Assembly: GCA_000697665.1 (NCBI GenBank)
Contig: KL197709.1
Coordinates: forward strand, 3,002,444-3,066,443
Direction: 5' to 3'
Source of the DNA: Jaapia argillacea MUCL 33604
Lineage: Eukaryota > Basidiomycota > Agaricomycetes > Jaapiales > Jaapiaceae
DNA: 64,000 bases
Shown here: piece after piece, positions 1-11,200 of the stretch
Layout of the letters: every line of letters begins with the position of its first letter
How positions within the stretch are numbered: position 1 is the stretch's first letter
Program-made: the position numbers and the translations under genes
The notes under the pieces: model-generated
The model's input: the letters and a program-made list of their open reading frames with translations, nothing else
Database searches by the model: none
Told to the model about the DNA's origin: nothing

Positions 1-932
1 AGATACCAACGATTCGAGCTGTGTGTGAGGCCTGAAGGTTCGTGCTACACGGCCAACGAAACCACTTTACGTAGAGGAAGGCAAACCCTTGCCAAGCAGC
101 GATGCATCGGGAAAAAGCTAGGGATCGCACGTGGGATATAGTTTGGGTATACTAGTAGTTCTGAGCAGTCGCGCGAAAATCGGCCCATTTGCCACACCCA
201 TTCGACTGATAAGTAAGTGACCAAATAGTACTGAATTGTCCGGAAGCTTATCGGGTCGGAGCCTGACATCGTTGCGGTTGAGATGATGTGAGGCTTTGCA
301 GGTGGAAGGGTACTTCTTCAATGGTCTGTGGGGGTTTAACGCTTAACCTGACAACCTGACGTGACGAGAGTCTATTCGGATCGTGGATTGCGATACATAG
401 TATTGAACGTAGGAGATCAAAGGTGTACACTTACCTCAAAGGAGGAGAAGGTCGTTGACTCGTTCAACCATGGCAAATTCCTTTCCAGTGACCGCCTCAT
501 TGCATCGGAATGATCGAGGAATTCGTGCGCGGCGTCACAACGCCACCGCAGGGTTTCGCGGACTAACAAGCTGAGTTTGAGCTCAGTGCCTCGGTTCGTC
601 GCGGTAGCCTGCGGTAGCTATGCTAGATTCGGCCGATAGCTGCCGAGCCCCATACTTCACAGTTCAACGTTCATTTGAAGGGTTCATTTTTCTTGTGCTT
701 CCCTGGGGCCTCGGATGATCAAACCTTCAAAGCCTCGTTATGTCCTGCTGGAAGGGATCTGCGAATTTCCACCTCGGGGTGTCATCCGTGGTGTTTCCAC
801 AGTCGTGCTCAGATAGTGCACTTGCCTCCTCGTTTATCTCACCCTCAGTGTCCCAAGCGTCTACTTGTGGCACAGGTTAAAATCTGGGAACTCGTGGGGT
901 CATCGGAAACTGCATAAGAACCGTTGCCCAAG
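1..932. other. No supported gene
   Basis: CpG-containing unique-looking sequence upstream of the first gene. Open frames here are short and have no recognisable family. A strong-looking splice donor (GTAAGT) lies on the minus strand at about 429-434 after a short open stretch, so the edge of an unrecognised minus-strand gene is possible, but I could not extend it into a convincing model. Confidence 0.4.
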
Positions 933-1958
933 ATGGGATTTGGAAATCTCTTTCGCTGGTTCAAGTCTGTTCTGCCGTCATTCCTGCCATTCATGGGCGA
1001 GAAACGTTTCGGCTTGATTCCGATTCAGGTCTTCCAGGACCAGGGGTCGAGATTAGGTGTAGTGGAATGGAAGACCCTCCTTGTTGATGCTCTCACCATT
1101 GGAGACCCGAAGTCGGAACAGATTTGCGACTGTTTCGTCGTTTCTGCTCAGCACTGCAAAGCTTCGGGAGGGAAGGAACACGAGTTCCTTCGTCTTCTCA
1201 TCAAGCATCGATCGTCGCAATCCCAGGTGTATATCATTGTCGAAAGATTTAGGTCGTCCGACTCCTCTGGGAGCATTTCTCCGTCCACGAATTCATCGTC
1301 TCGTGACTTGCCACTCCCATCCCCTTCGTCCTCATCTTCCGACAACCCTGCCCACGACCAGGTTTACTTTACAAGATACGAGTCCGATCCTCGCTACCCA
1401 CACAGGATCATGGCCACGATGGCTTTCCCCGAGCCTTCGAGGCAGCCGCCGGTCTTGGATCTCGCTCTGATCCTAGTCGTCGTCCACCAGAACTCGGAGT
1501 GCTATAAATTGTTCGTAGAACAATGTTATTGGTACGCCGCGGTCGTATGGTGCACTTTGAGGGAGGAGTTCGGAGGAAGTGAAGAAATCAACTGTACCGG
1601 ACGCTCGATGCACTGGGGTATCCAATGGGTCGACGAGAAGCAGAAGGCTGATACGGTCAGGAAAGTGGGACTGGACTACAGGGCTGCTCTCGCATCTCAC
1701 GAAGATCAGAAAGTTGCTCGGGATGCACTGAAGAATCAGGTTTGTTCCTCCTACATCTGTCGTTTTCGCGACCTAATCATCTTCCAGGTACGGGACAAAG
1801 ACATGCAGTTGGCGGATAAAGATGCACAGCTGGCGGTTCTCCAACGCGAAGTTTGTGTTGCACACTATCAGATGGCTGATCGACGCTCATCTTCCGCTTA
1901 TACTTGATAGAACCTGGCTCTCAAAAAGCAACTTGAAGAACAGCAGTCATCCGTGTAG
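933..1958 (+). CDS. Hypothetical protein with C-terminal coiled coil
   Basis: Function unknown. The model has three exons with two small in-frame introns, 1740-1787 (48 bp) and 1851-1910 (60 bp). Splicing them out joins the chain into a heptad-like tail rich in K, D, Q, L and E that ends at the TAG of 1956-1958. I chose the ATG at 933; the TTG nine bases upstream is not a likely fungal start. The middle carries a Ser/Pro-rich linker (about residues 105-135), followed by a segment with a C-Y-W-Y-A motif. From memory this resembles a large, poorly described family of agaricomycete proteins, but that is recall and was not tested. No signal peptide is evident. It could be a lineage-specific paralogue or a decaying family member. 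The gene stands alone, with about 1.3 kb of empty sequence downstream. Confidence 0.6.
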
Positions 1959-3272
1959 TCGAATACCAACATGACCTCAGTTCTCGAAACACCGATCGTT
2001 TCGCTCCATTTCGCATTCACCATTGCATTCAGTAGCGTTATGCATATTTCTGCAGCTCAAGATGGGCTTGGCTCAAAAGTATCCAGATGGCAGATAGATC
2101 TCGCAGTTACTGATGTGGTTAGGGTTACTATTCTCCCTCTCGATAATGGAGATACCGTCTGAGTTCAAACAGATCTAATGGTTGAGGTATTGCGTCACCA
2201 TCAAAGAACTGGAACCTGGAGGGTGCGTTGTCGCACGCTTGTGACCCAAGGCAGAGGGTTAACTTGAAGATGGTCTCAGTCTCGCATCAACCTCTCAGCA
2301 AGGACATATATTAGCGAGCTTCAGCAACATGCTGGATGCTTCTCAAATACACCTTTGATCGCCTCATTCAGGATCTGTAGCAGACAAAAGTAGTGATCCC
2401 CTGCAAGGACGCCTGAAAAAGACAGCGGCTTCGAGCTGCTCTGATTAATGTAAGACCATAATAAACTTTTGTCCTGCCCAAATTATGTGCTCGCACATTA
2501 TGTGCGGATCCAGACTAACAGCCAAGGCAACTCTCGTGAAATTTAGGGCAGATTTGTCCGAAATATCGCCAACGGCTCACGGAACACAGAAGCGCTCCGG
2601 TGCATCAATGGGATCACTGTCGGGTCTTATCCTTTATCAAATTTTGAGCCTTTCGAAAGTGAAGATCAGATTATAACAGCCCCAACCGTGTGGAGGTCGC
2701 GGAGAATGGGACGATACTGATCTACCATACGAATGGGCGATCATGTTGCAAGTGAACAGTGGCGGTCCATCGACATGGGAGTGCGGAGATCGTATAGAGG
2801 TCGAAAAAGAGTAGAGAGATAGTCTCGTAGGAGATCGCCACCTGCCTTGGGGAAGCCAGGTCATAAGGCGCAAGAGTGTTGGGTAACCGCGTCAACAGCG
2901 GCGGGCAACGGGGATTTACTACTGGATCCTGAAGGGACCTCAGCGTCCCGGGAAATCCTACAAACACAGCCTTTCTCCCCAGACTGAGAGGACAGGCTGG
3001 TTGATTCAGGGTGGAGCGTCGGATGAGTTTCATTAACTCGAAATAAGGTGTGGAGCGTCCCCTGTCAGTGCAAGTAAGCGATTAGAGAGGCCAGAGAGAC
3101 TGGAGTATGAACGTCCTCGATGATACTGTAAGGGGCGAGGTGTGAGCCAGTGCCAGGTTCTGGAGGATAGGGGCGTAAAATACATAAACTTTTGCGCAAA
3201 TCAATTATTTATTTACTTATGCCGGATAAGTACCCCCAAGGTTAACTAAGGTCCAACTCCTCCTGAACACCC
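1959..3272. other. Intergenic, nothing recognised
   Basis: About 1.3 kb between the unknown first gene and BIG1. It has only short open frames with no family resemblance, and no tRNA-like box pairs or repeats were noticed. The last 100 bp are AT-rich and probably hold the BIG1 promoter. Confidence 0.4.
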
Positions 3273-4309
3273 ATGTTGACTCTTGCTGCTCGTGCTCTTG
3301 TCGTCGGGCTGCTGCCTCTGGCGTTCGCGTTCTCGGATAGTGTCCCTTTGGTAGCATGGTCGTCCCATAGGTATCCTTGTTTCGTTCCCCTATGTCACAG
3401 TCGACTGAACTTGCTCTCGAGGTCCGTTGCGCTGGACTCTTTGCCGTCAACTTTGCCGAAGGGCACTCACCACGATTCCATCCTCGCGTCTGTACTGAAC
3501 GGGAACGACATCTGTGACAATGACCTTGTCGTGGTCGTCACCCAACCAGGGGTGAGTCCTGGTTCGCTCAGTGGTGCAGAAGACGGCTGATCTTCCCTAT
3601 CCCATCCCCCAGCTCCACGCCTCTGACCTTCGTGGTCTTCCATCGTCATCTCATACACGCCGGAGACTTGCAGACGCACCCTCCTCCATCGAGTTACCAT
3701 ACGTTCGATACAGTTCTACATCGCCACTTTCTCATATAGCCGCAGTCGTATCCGAGCGCTGCGGATCGCATGCCGTGACCGTTAACTTTGGAGAGTTGGA
3801 TTTAGAGACAAAGCCAACTGGAAAGCATGTCGTGTGCATGGATATGCCATCGTTGGAGGAGGTCGCGGGACCTCGTAGAAGCGCGATGATCCACCAGGGT
3901 CCGTCCTTATCACAAAAACCTTTGGATTTATACTGACCCCTGTGCAGAATCTCTTTTGTCCAGTGAATTGGAGCGTCTGACCTCCGCATTCCCAAACCAT
4001 CTTGTCATCTTCACCGGCACATTCCCTTCGCTGCATCGACGTCAAATTCCAGATGCCTCCGAGGTTGATTCACCAGCATCATCTATCTCAGCTCGACCTG
4101 CGTTCGCCCCATCCAACTCCACCCTTCCAGCAGGCGGACTCTTGAAGCGGTACCAGATCCTCACACCTGCACTCATCACAACTCTGCTCATTGCCTTCTT
4201 CATCATGGTCCCGGTCGTTATGTTGGGCGTCTACGCTCTGGCGAGCATCCAAGCTCCCATTCGCGAGCCTCTCAAAAACTTCAGTGCTCAGGACAAGAAG
4301 AATCAATGA
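3273..4309 (+). CDS. BIG1: BIG1-type V-ATPase assembly factor
   Basis: A 291-residue ER/vacuolar membrane protein of the BIG1/VOA1 family. Known members assist V-ATPase V0 assembly and affect cell-wall beta-1,6-glucan. Four exons, with introns at 3371-3421, 3552-3612 and 3899-3947. Splicing restores two family signatures: SDSVPLVAWSSH right after an N-terminal signal peptide (about residues 1-20), and QPGLHASDL. The C-terminus has the family's R-Y-Q-x-L-T-P entry into a single transmembrane helix (about residues 240-270) followed by a short cytosolic tail ending in K-K-N-Q, which could act in ER retrieval. The ATG at 3273 puts the hydrophobic leader first. The gene converges on MED13, with 218 bp between stop codons. 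The middle of the protein is weakly conserved, as is usual for this family. Identification rests on the leader, the QPGLHASDL motif and the TM segment together. Confidence 0.85.
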
Positions 4310-4527
4310 TTGAGGTCGATGAAGCAACACTGTGTCAGTTGACTAGTGACTGTTCCTATTATTCCCAAATCGTGCACTACCCACTATCTGAATCGAGTAC
4401 AGTTACAATAGTATGCTACATACAAATGAATGCGAGTGTTGACGTCAAGATGCTTTAAGTTATATGCGAATTCTACGTAGGATATGCAGAGCTCCTTCCC
4501 AAGGCCATACAACAAGGTTGAGGATAT

Positions 4528-7500
4528 TTACTCGAAAGACGTAGAACCGGTATCCAGTGTGGTGTGCATGATTTCCAACGCAGCGAGGTGGAACGGGAGG
4601 ATCGGGGTGGCCATTTTGGGAAATCTGGCTTGTGCCAAGATGGCGAGGTCGTGGAAATTGTGAGTGATTTCTGCAAGCGTGTCCTCGTCCGTGGTGGTAA
4701 GCGAAGAGAAGGATGACTTGGCGGTATGAAGGAGATGAACGTGGAGCATCTCAATGGAGGTGTAATCCCTGCCGGAAGGCACACGAACTAAGATGCTCGT
4801 GTGGAGAGGAAGAAGACCAACCAGCTCTAACGATGGATTGTCATCGCTCTCTGAAACAAAAGAGCAGTCCACCGCGCATGAGGACGGAACCGATAGGGGG
4901 AGAAGGGTGGAAGGAGAGAAACTATACATCCTTGATGAAACGTCGACGAATACGGAACCTGGAGGCTCCTTCTGGAAATTGCGGTTCGGAGAGGTGGGAG
5001 GTTTGCTGATGTGCAGTGGAGCGAGGAATGTCCAAGGCGCCTCTTGTTCTATGGAAAGGACGCTCACATGTATAGGCGGTTGACAACTGGGAACAATGCC
5101 TAGCGAGAATGACTGCCACGCTGCGATCACAGGACATCAGTGATTGATGAGGAGATATCAGGGAGAATGGTACTGACCGTTCAATTCAGACTCGCTCAAT
5201 GGGCCTAGTTTCGAAACGACCAAACGCCATTCGACATCTGCTTTTCTGGCCAGTTGTTGAGCGAAAGACCAGACCTGAGAGATAACGTCGATCTCTTTGT
5301 GGTCGCTCTGGACGAGCCACACGCCGATATCATGTGCTTCCCCTCTCTGGTCGATGCAAGCCGCCAACAGCCATTTGCCACAGGATGTCAAACGGTAACC
5401 GACATGTAGGAGTGTATGTCGATCGACGATATCAAGGGAATGGGCGGGATATTCTCGCAGAAACTTCGCGCGAAATGACAAGGGCCGAGCAATGGCAAAA
5501 GCGGGCTCCTGGAAATACTCTCGCAAAAGGTCGGTTTGGTCAGAAAACGCACGAGATATCTGACGGTCAACAGGTCGCAAAATTCGGTCGTAAACGCTGT
5601 TGACTAGTGGCTCGTAAATGACGTGGCGTCTTGTCGGATCCTCAATGGCTCCTAGGATAATGTGCTCGGCTACGAAATGGAAGAGCAGTTGACCCCCAGA
5701 GTTATTCTTCTGAACCCGCTTGACAGCGGAGAAGATATGGCGGAGTATTGGGGACGCGAGAGCCATGATATTCTTGGGAGTGACGACGTAGAATACGAAG
5801 TTACGATCGGCGGACAGGCTGGAAACGAAGGAGCCTAGGGAGCGTGTCAGTGGTCAAGAGGCGGATGAAACAAAGAGACTCCTACCAAGTGTCTTTCGAA
5901 CGGTTTCTAATTGGATGGGGACCAATCCATCGACCGGACAACTGTTTGATTTCCCAGGCTTGTGAGTACCCAAGTGTTTCGCCTAAAATCTCCGATGAGT
6001 ACAAAATACGAGAGAAGGCACTATAGAGTTCACCATATAGATCGAAGACACTGTAGCAAGCCAGTCTTGAACAAGTTTCTGCCGAGCTTCGTCGCCCTCC
6101 TGGTAGAGTACATAGGCGGTTACATCTTTCTTCCCGCCGCGGGGCCCAAGTCCAAGCTTCTCCCAGAATTGGAGAGCGGTTGGTCGAACTTGGACAATGG
6201 CATCCGATTTGCCGACAGTGAACATCGGAGGTTCGATAGCCTGAACTGAGAGTTCATCGTCCTTGGGCTCAGGATCTAGGTTCAAAGTGAGTCGGTGAAG
6301 AGCAACCCAACGAAGAGCAGAAGACGAAGCCTACCAGGACGAAATACCTCCCTCATCTCCAGAGGTGCTCTCAAACCAATCCTGCTGAACAGTCGTGCGA
6401 CCATTCTCACATCAGCCTGCCAGACTTCCGTCAGACGCGAAGGGTGGTTGTTTACTCCACAACCATTCCCAAACCCATTTAACCGCCAAGCGTCCGCCCA
6501 GATAGAGTTCTCTGTCGCTTCCTTGACCAGCATTTGTGCAGCAGCCTCCAAAGTCTTGGACTTCTCCTGAGCAGCTCCCACTACCGCAGCCGGAGAAACA
6601 GGCGTCGGAACGGAGAGTGGGCCTGTGGCTGTGGAAATGGGAGTAGGGGTAGTTGCAGTCCCGGGAGGTCTAGAGGGTGCGCCGTGAGGTAACAGATGCG
6701 AATGATGGAAATGGGTTTGTAGGAGTGTCGCGCCTAATGGAAGATAGGTAGGAGGAGGGGTCGAAGGGCGAGATATCATGTTGATATCTGCTTCATCGTC
6801 ATCCAGCTCGTCTTCATCCTCAGATTCATTGTCAGACTTTGAGACCTCCATCTTGTCGTCTTGTACCAAGGTGCTCGAACTATCCCATTCCTCATACTCC
6901 CGGGCCCAAGAAGGCGACAATTTGACGTCCCTCATACCCTGATCAACACTTTTTCTCTTCACACCAATCAACTTCTTAACCACACTAATTCTCGGGTCTG
7001 TCACTGCATCGTACTTCAGTCTCAGGCCTTGGTGTGGACGGTCATGTCTCTGAACGCTTCCAGCCTTGGATGGAAAGTCAAAGGGTACATCACCAGGCTC
7101 ATCGGGAGGTGGGCTCGGATATGCCAACGCGAATTTCCCCATCATTGAGTACTTGCCGTCTGCGATCCTGTGAGCAGGTGCAAAGGGGATAGGGTCAAAC
7201 ACGTTTGAGACAAATGGAATCCGAGGAGGCCTATCGTTGTCCTCACGATGAACAAGATGAATGGTGGGTGTTGTCGGTTCCGAATGTGAAAACGGTGTCT
7301 TCGCCGGCGAAGGTGGGCCTTGAATTTGGTGGTCGACAAACCTAGGAGTAAAACCTTCTCCTAGTGTATTGGGAACCCAAGGAGAAGAGGACATACGTCC
7401 TGGTGTACTCGAAGGCGGGCCGGGCCCCGATACTTCGCCGAATAGAGCTGGAGAAAAGCTGGTAAGAGGTGGCGGACCGGCTGCGGGGGTCAAACCTGTC

Positions 7501-10062
7501 CCTCCGATGCTGAGGTCCTCACTGATCATGGGAGGGATCGAACTCAATGGGAGCAGCGCCGGCGCGGTAACGACGGCGGCAGTGGATGGAATGGTTGGGG
7601 CTACCTGAGACGGCTTGTCAAAGAAGCTGAAGTCGTCATCTGTAAATCCGTCGAATCCATCTTCAAAATCCATCCCCATTCGAGCGGTGGCAGAGGCGCT
7701 AGGAATCGCCACCCCTCTTCCTACTCCAACGCCCCCTACACTGGCATTGGCACTGGCAGCGATGTGGCTGGTTCCGCTGCCAGCGGGATCGATGCTCATT
7801 CCAAATCCTATGTCATTGTAGTCGTCCATGCCCATTCCCATGCCCATGTCCATTCCGTTGAAGCCAATCCCAAGCCCAAAGTCCATGAAGTCATGTCCGT
7901 TGGTGGCCGATGCAGATGACGTCGGCTGGGTCCAGGAGTCAAATGAGGAAAATGGATCGAAGGAAGTCGTTTGCGGTGCCGGTACGGGAGTGGGAGGCAT
8001 CACGACAATCGATGACGGTGGAGACGGCTTTGGTTGTGGAAGGGGTGCAGCGATATCAGAGGAGTCGGTCTTCGCAGTCGTGTGCAAGGGCGAAAGGACC
8101 GATGAACGGGATGACGGGCGCTCCTCCAATGTCGACGGCAGAGCAGGCGACGATGCCATCGTTGTCGACGAGCCATAGAATCGAGAGGGAGAGATTCCCA
8201 GCGGGGATTGGAGCTGCTGATCTGGAACTGCATCTACGGGTTGAGGCCCATGAGCGCCAGGAGTCACTGAACGTTCACCAACAAATGGTGTCCCAGTCCT
8301 CGGAGGGCCAGGGGTGGCACTCATCGATGCTCTCGTGGTGGTTGTTGCAACACTCGCAGGGCCGGGGCCAGGAGTAGCAGAGCTACCGCCGACGACACCA
8401 ACTGGTACTCTTGTGGGTGACGACCCCAAACCACCTTGCTGCTGGTTCTCCCTCTCCCTTCTGATCCTCTCTCTCTCCCTATCCCTCTCACGAACAACGT
8501 CTTCAACATAAGAGCCTGCTTCGATGGCCACGTCTCTCACGTCTCTTGCATCTTGAGTGGACAATGAAAGAGACAAACTGCGAAAGGTGAGAAGACTCAA
8601 GCTAGAGGAGCGCGGTCGGGTTGCAGTGGAGACGCGATTGATGTGGACGAGGCGAGGATGAGCTGTCATTGGTAAGGTGGGAATAGCCGACGTTAGCGGG
8701 AAAACGTCTGATGAACGAGAACCGGCTGTGGCTGAAAATACCGGAGGGGAAGTAGTGGATGGCGAAGGCTGAAGTTGTAGAGGCAGCTCAGGAACGAAAG
8801 GGAGAACGTGTCTGGCGTGAGACGAGGGGGAAGACGGATGGAATGTCAGACAGAGATGGGTCGGATAAATGATTGTCATCCCCTTGTCTTCACCCTGTTT
8901 GTTCTGGATATTGATCCATGCAACAACAAACGTTGGCGTCCTTGACGGAGCCGATGGCATTCCAGTGTCCTGGTTTGTCGCACACCTCTCTGTCCATCCA
9001 CCTACGCCCAGCCCATGTAACGACTGCTCAAACTGGTTCACCAGCCCCGACGTGGGGCCGGTGTAGGAGGTGAGGTAGTAAGCAGGGGTACCGTATGGGA
9101 TGAGTGCGATGGGTGTGCCAGTTGGTGTTGTGGGATGGTGAAAGGGTAGAGGGAGTAGGTCCGTCGGGCGGAGTATGGGGTGGATTAAGATTTGGGTGGG
9201 AGAGAGGTGGAGTTGGAGACTACAATAGATTAAAGGTCTGACCATACGTTGGGAGAGAGAAAGTTAGGACATTCTTGAGAGGTAGATTTATGAGGCGCAC
9301 CTGGATCGAGCATGATGCTCCCAGCCTTCCCCCCACTCGTATGTACCGCGATTCGACGGACCTAGCAGAAACCCAGACTTGAATCGCCTGACAGGAGGGC
9401 TCTCAGGAGTCTTCTTTGTAGATTCAGACAAGTCATTTATTAACTTGTTGCGGATTGCTTCGAGAAATTGGGAATAAATGGCCCGCAGTGGGTGGCGTGG
9501 CAAACGACAGGCAGCTGAAGTTGAGGATGAAACGGAGGAAGATGACTTGGGAGTGGACGAGGGATTTAGACAGGTTGGACAAGGTATGGGAATGACAGAG
9601 CATTCGGTCGAGCAAGGGTAGAGGTCGTGTGGTGTGAATGATGAGGACTGGGACGCTACGAATTGATTCAGCGACAAAATGGGACGAAGGAGATACAGAG
9701 GACGTACTAGATAGTCCGGGGAATGATAACGCATTCAAGGCAGCATGCGATTCCGTGGTCCGCAGTGTCGAGCCGAATGCGAAGACGTGGAGAGTGGAAC
9801 GCTCACGAGCCACCTGCACAGACGTCAACAGCGAGCCCAGCAGGTCACTCGCACATTTCGCAAGAATTTGCCGTCTTGCAAGTTCAATTGAGCTAGTGTC
9901 AAGACCAGTCGAGGAGAACGAAGAATATGCGATGAGGGTATCGTGGGGCAGGGGAATCACAGAAGCGAGGATCGGATTAGATGAGGAAAGTGGAGGGGGG
10001 AATTGGGAGAGCAGACTTGTCCCAGTACTTTCGGGACTTGCGTTTGAGGGTTTCGAAGCCAT
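4528..10062 (-). CDS. MED13: Mediator kinase-module subunit 13
   Basis: Large subunit that links the CDK8 kinase module to core Mediator in the nucleus (Srb9/Ssn2 in yeast). Seven exons splice into 1,725 residues. Introns lie at 9656-9707, 9238-9300, 6276-6334, 5959-6033, 5835-5885 and 5121-5177. The N-terminal part carries the Med13_N pattern, including RPLIYCSLQLHLSP just after intron 2. A long Ser/Pro/Thr/Gly-rich disordered linker follows, with a Met-Gly-rich patch near 7,830 and an acidic patch near 6,800. The C-terminal Med13_C (Piwi-like MID) begins with VGKSDAIVQVRPTALQFWEK and contains ACIDQRGEAHDIGVWLVQ, which are family hallmarks. The start is the ATG at 10062-10060. Exon 3 (9237-6335) encodes more than half of the protein. 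It is transcribed away from the GTPase gene across a 1.1-kb gap. MED10 of the Mediator middle module lies 30 kb away on the same strand. Confidence 0.92.
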
Positions 10063-11200
10063 TCAGAAAACGATTACGAGTCCATTCCAGTTGACTCTGA
10101 CACAAAATTGTCGAGGGGGTGTTTGCAGTTTACGGAGATACGGTGGTTGTGCGCTGTGAGTAGCCGGTGCTTGCCGCCACCCTCCACGCAAACAATGGGA
10201 ACGGCACGCGTGGCGTATACCAAGGATTGGGTTCACTACAACCGGCCAGTACACAGGAAAATTCAGCAATGCTACGGAACACTACTAGTAGTACATCGTG
10301 AAGCGCGAATGGAAAGAATGACCAGGTTATCGGCGGGAAGATGGTGAGATCTTGAGAGGTCACAAGTTATACTGTACAAACAGTCAACATTCAGTCAACA
10401 TCCTTATAACTGCCAGGCCATTTCGGCGGCCCACACACACCTCCTGATACGATGGTCGAGTAAAGATCAAGGAGGGACATGCGGGGCCCCTCCGCCGCGA
10501 AATCCTGGGCTCCCAATGTGAGGGGCATCCAACGTCACCTTGGGAGGGACATGGGAAGACTTTTCGGGTCTTAGGACGCTCCGCACGGATCGGGATGGGG
10601 CCGCGTCCTTGGAACAAGGCAGGTGGCTGGGATATGAACTTTCTGGTAATATCCCCCACCACAACTATCGAGATCGACAGAGGGAACCCCGTAGACTCCA
10701 ACGCTGCGCAATTAATATTGTTGCAGCCAGCCATACCAAGCACCATGTGTGGACGCGAGAAGAAGGGTTCTTACGCCTCGGGAATGGGAGCTCCAGCTTC
10801 ATGACCCTGACAGGAAGAATCGACGGCCTTCAACATTCGGATGCTAGTATGCTACTCCAGGGCCGGATAGAACTTTGTCACCGCAAAGACCGAAGGTCGA
10901 CGGAGAGAACAAAGTAGAACGCAAGTTGGTCCACGTGGAATGCACCAAGTAGCACTGCAAGCGACTAGATGGGTGACTTGAAGGGAGATGGTCGCCAGAG
11001 AAGTGTGATTTGATGTGCTTATGCAAAATGGATGATGTCATGGTGGGTCACGGTGATTGCCGAGCTAATTAGCTTTGACTTTAGGCTACAATAAAACGCG
11101 CTCACGACGCGCTGCCGCTTTTCTCATTTCCCATCTTCCTGACCTTCGTCTTACGCGATTCGTCCCAGACATTCGCAGCCTCGGTGCCGTAGCCGTAATC
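10063..11200. other. Divergent intergenic region, no gene seen
   Basis: About 1.1 kb between the starts of MED13 (-) and the GTPase gene (+), so it must hold both promoters. The open frames here (up to 125 codons) have no family resemblance and no splice logic. No RNA gene was recognised. Confidence 0.45.

Noticed and set aside
10540-10917. 125-codon frame between MED13 and the GTPase gene
   Set aside because: No family resemblance, no splice continuation, and it lies in a divergent promoter region.
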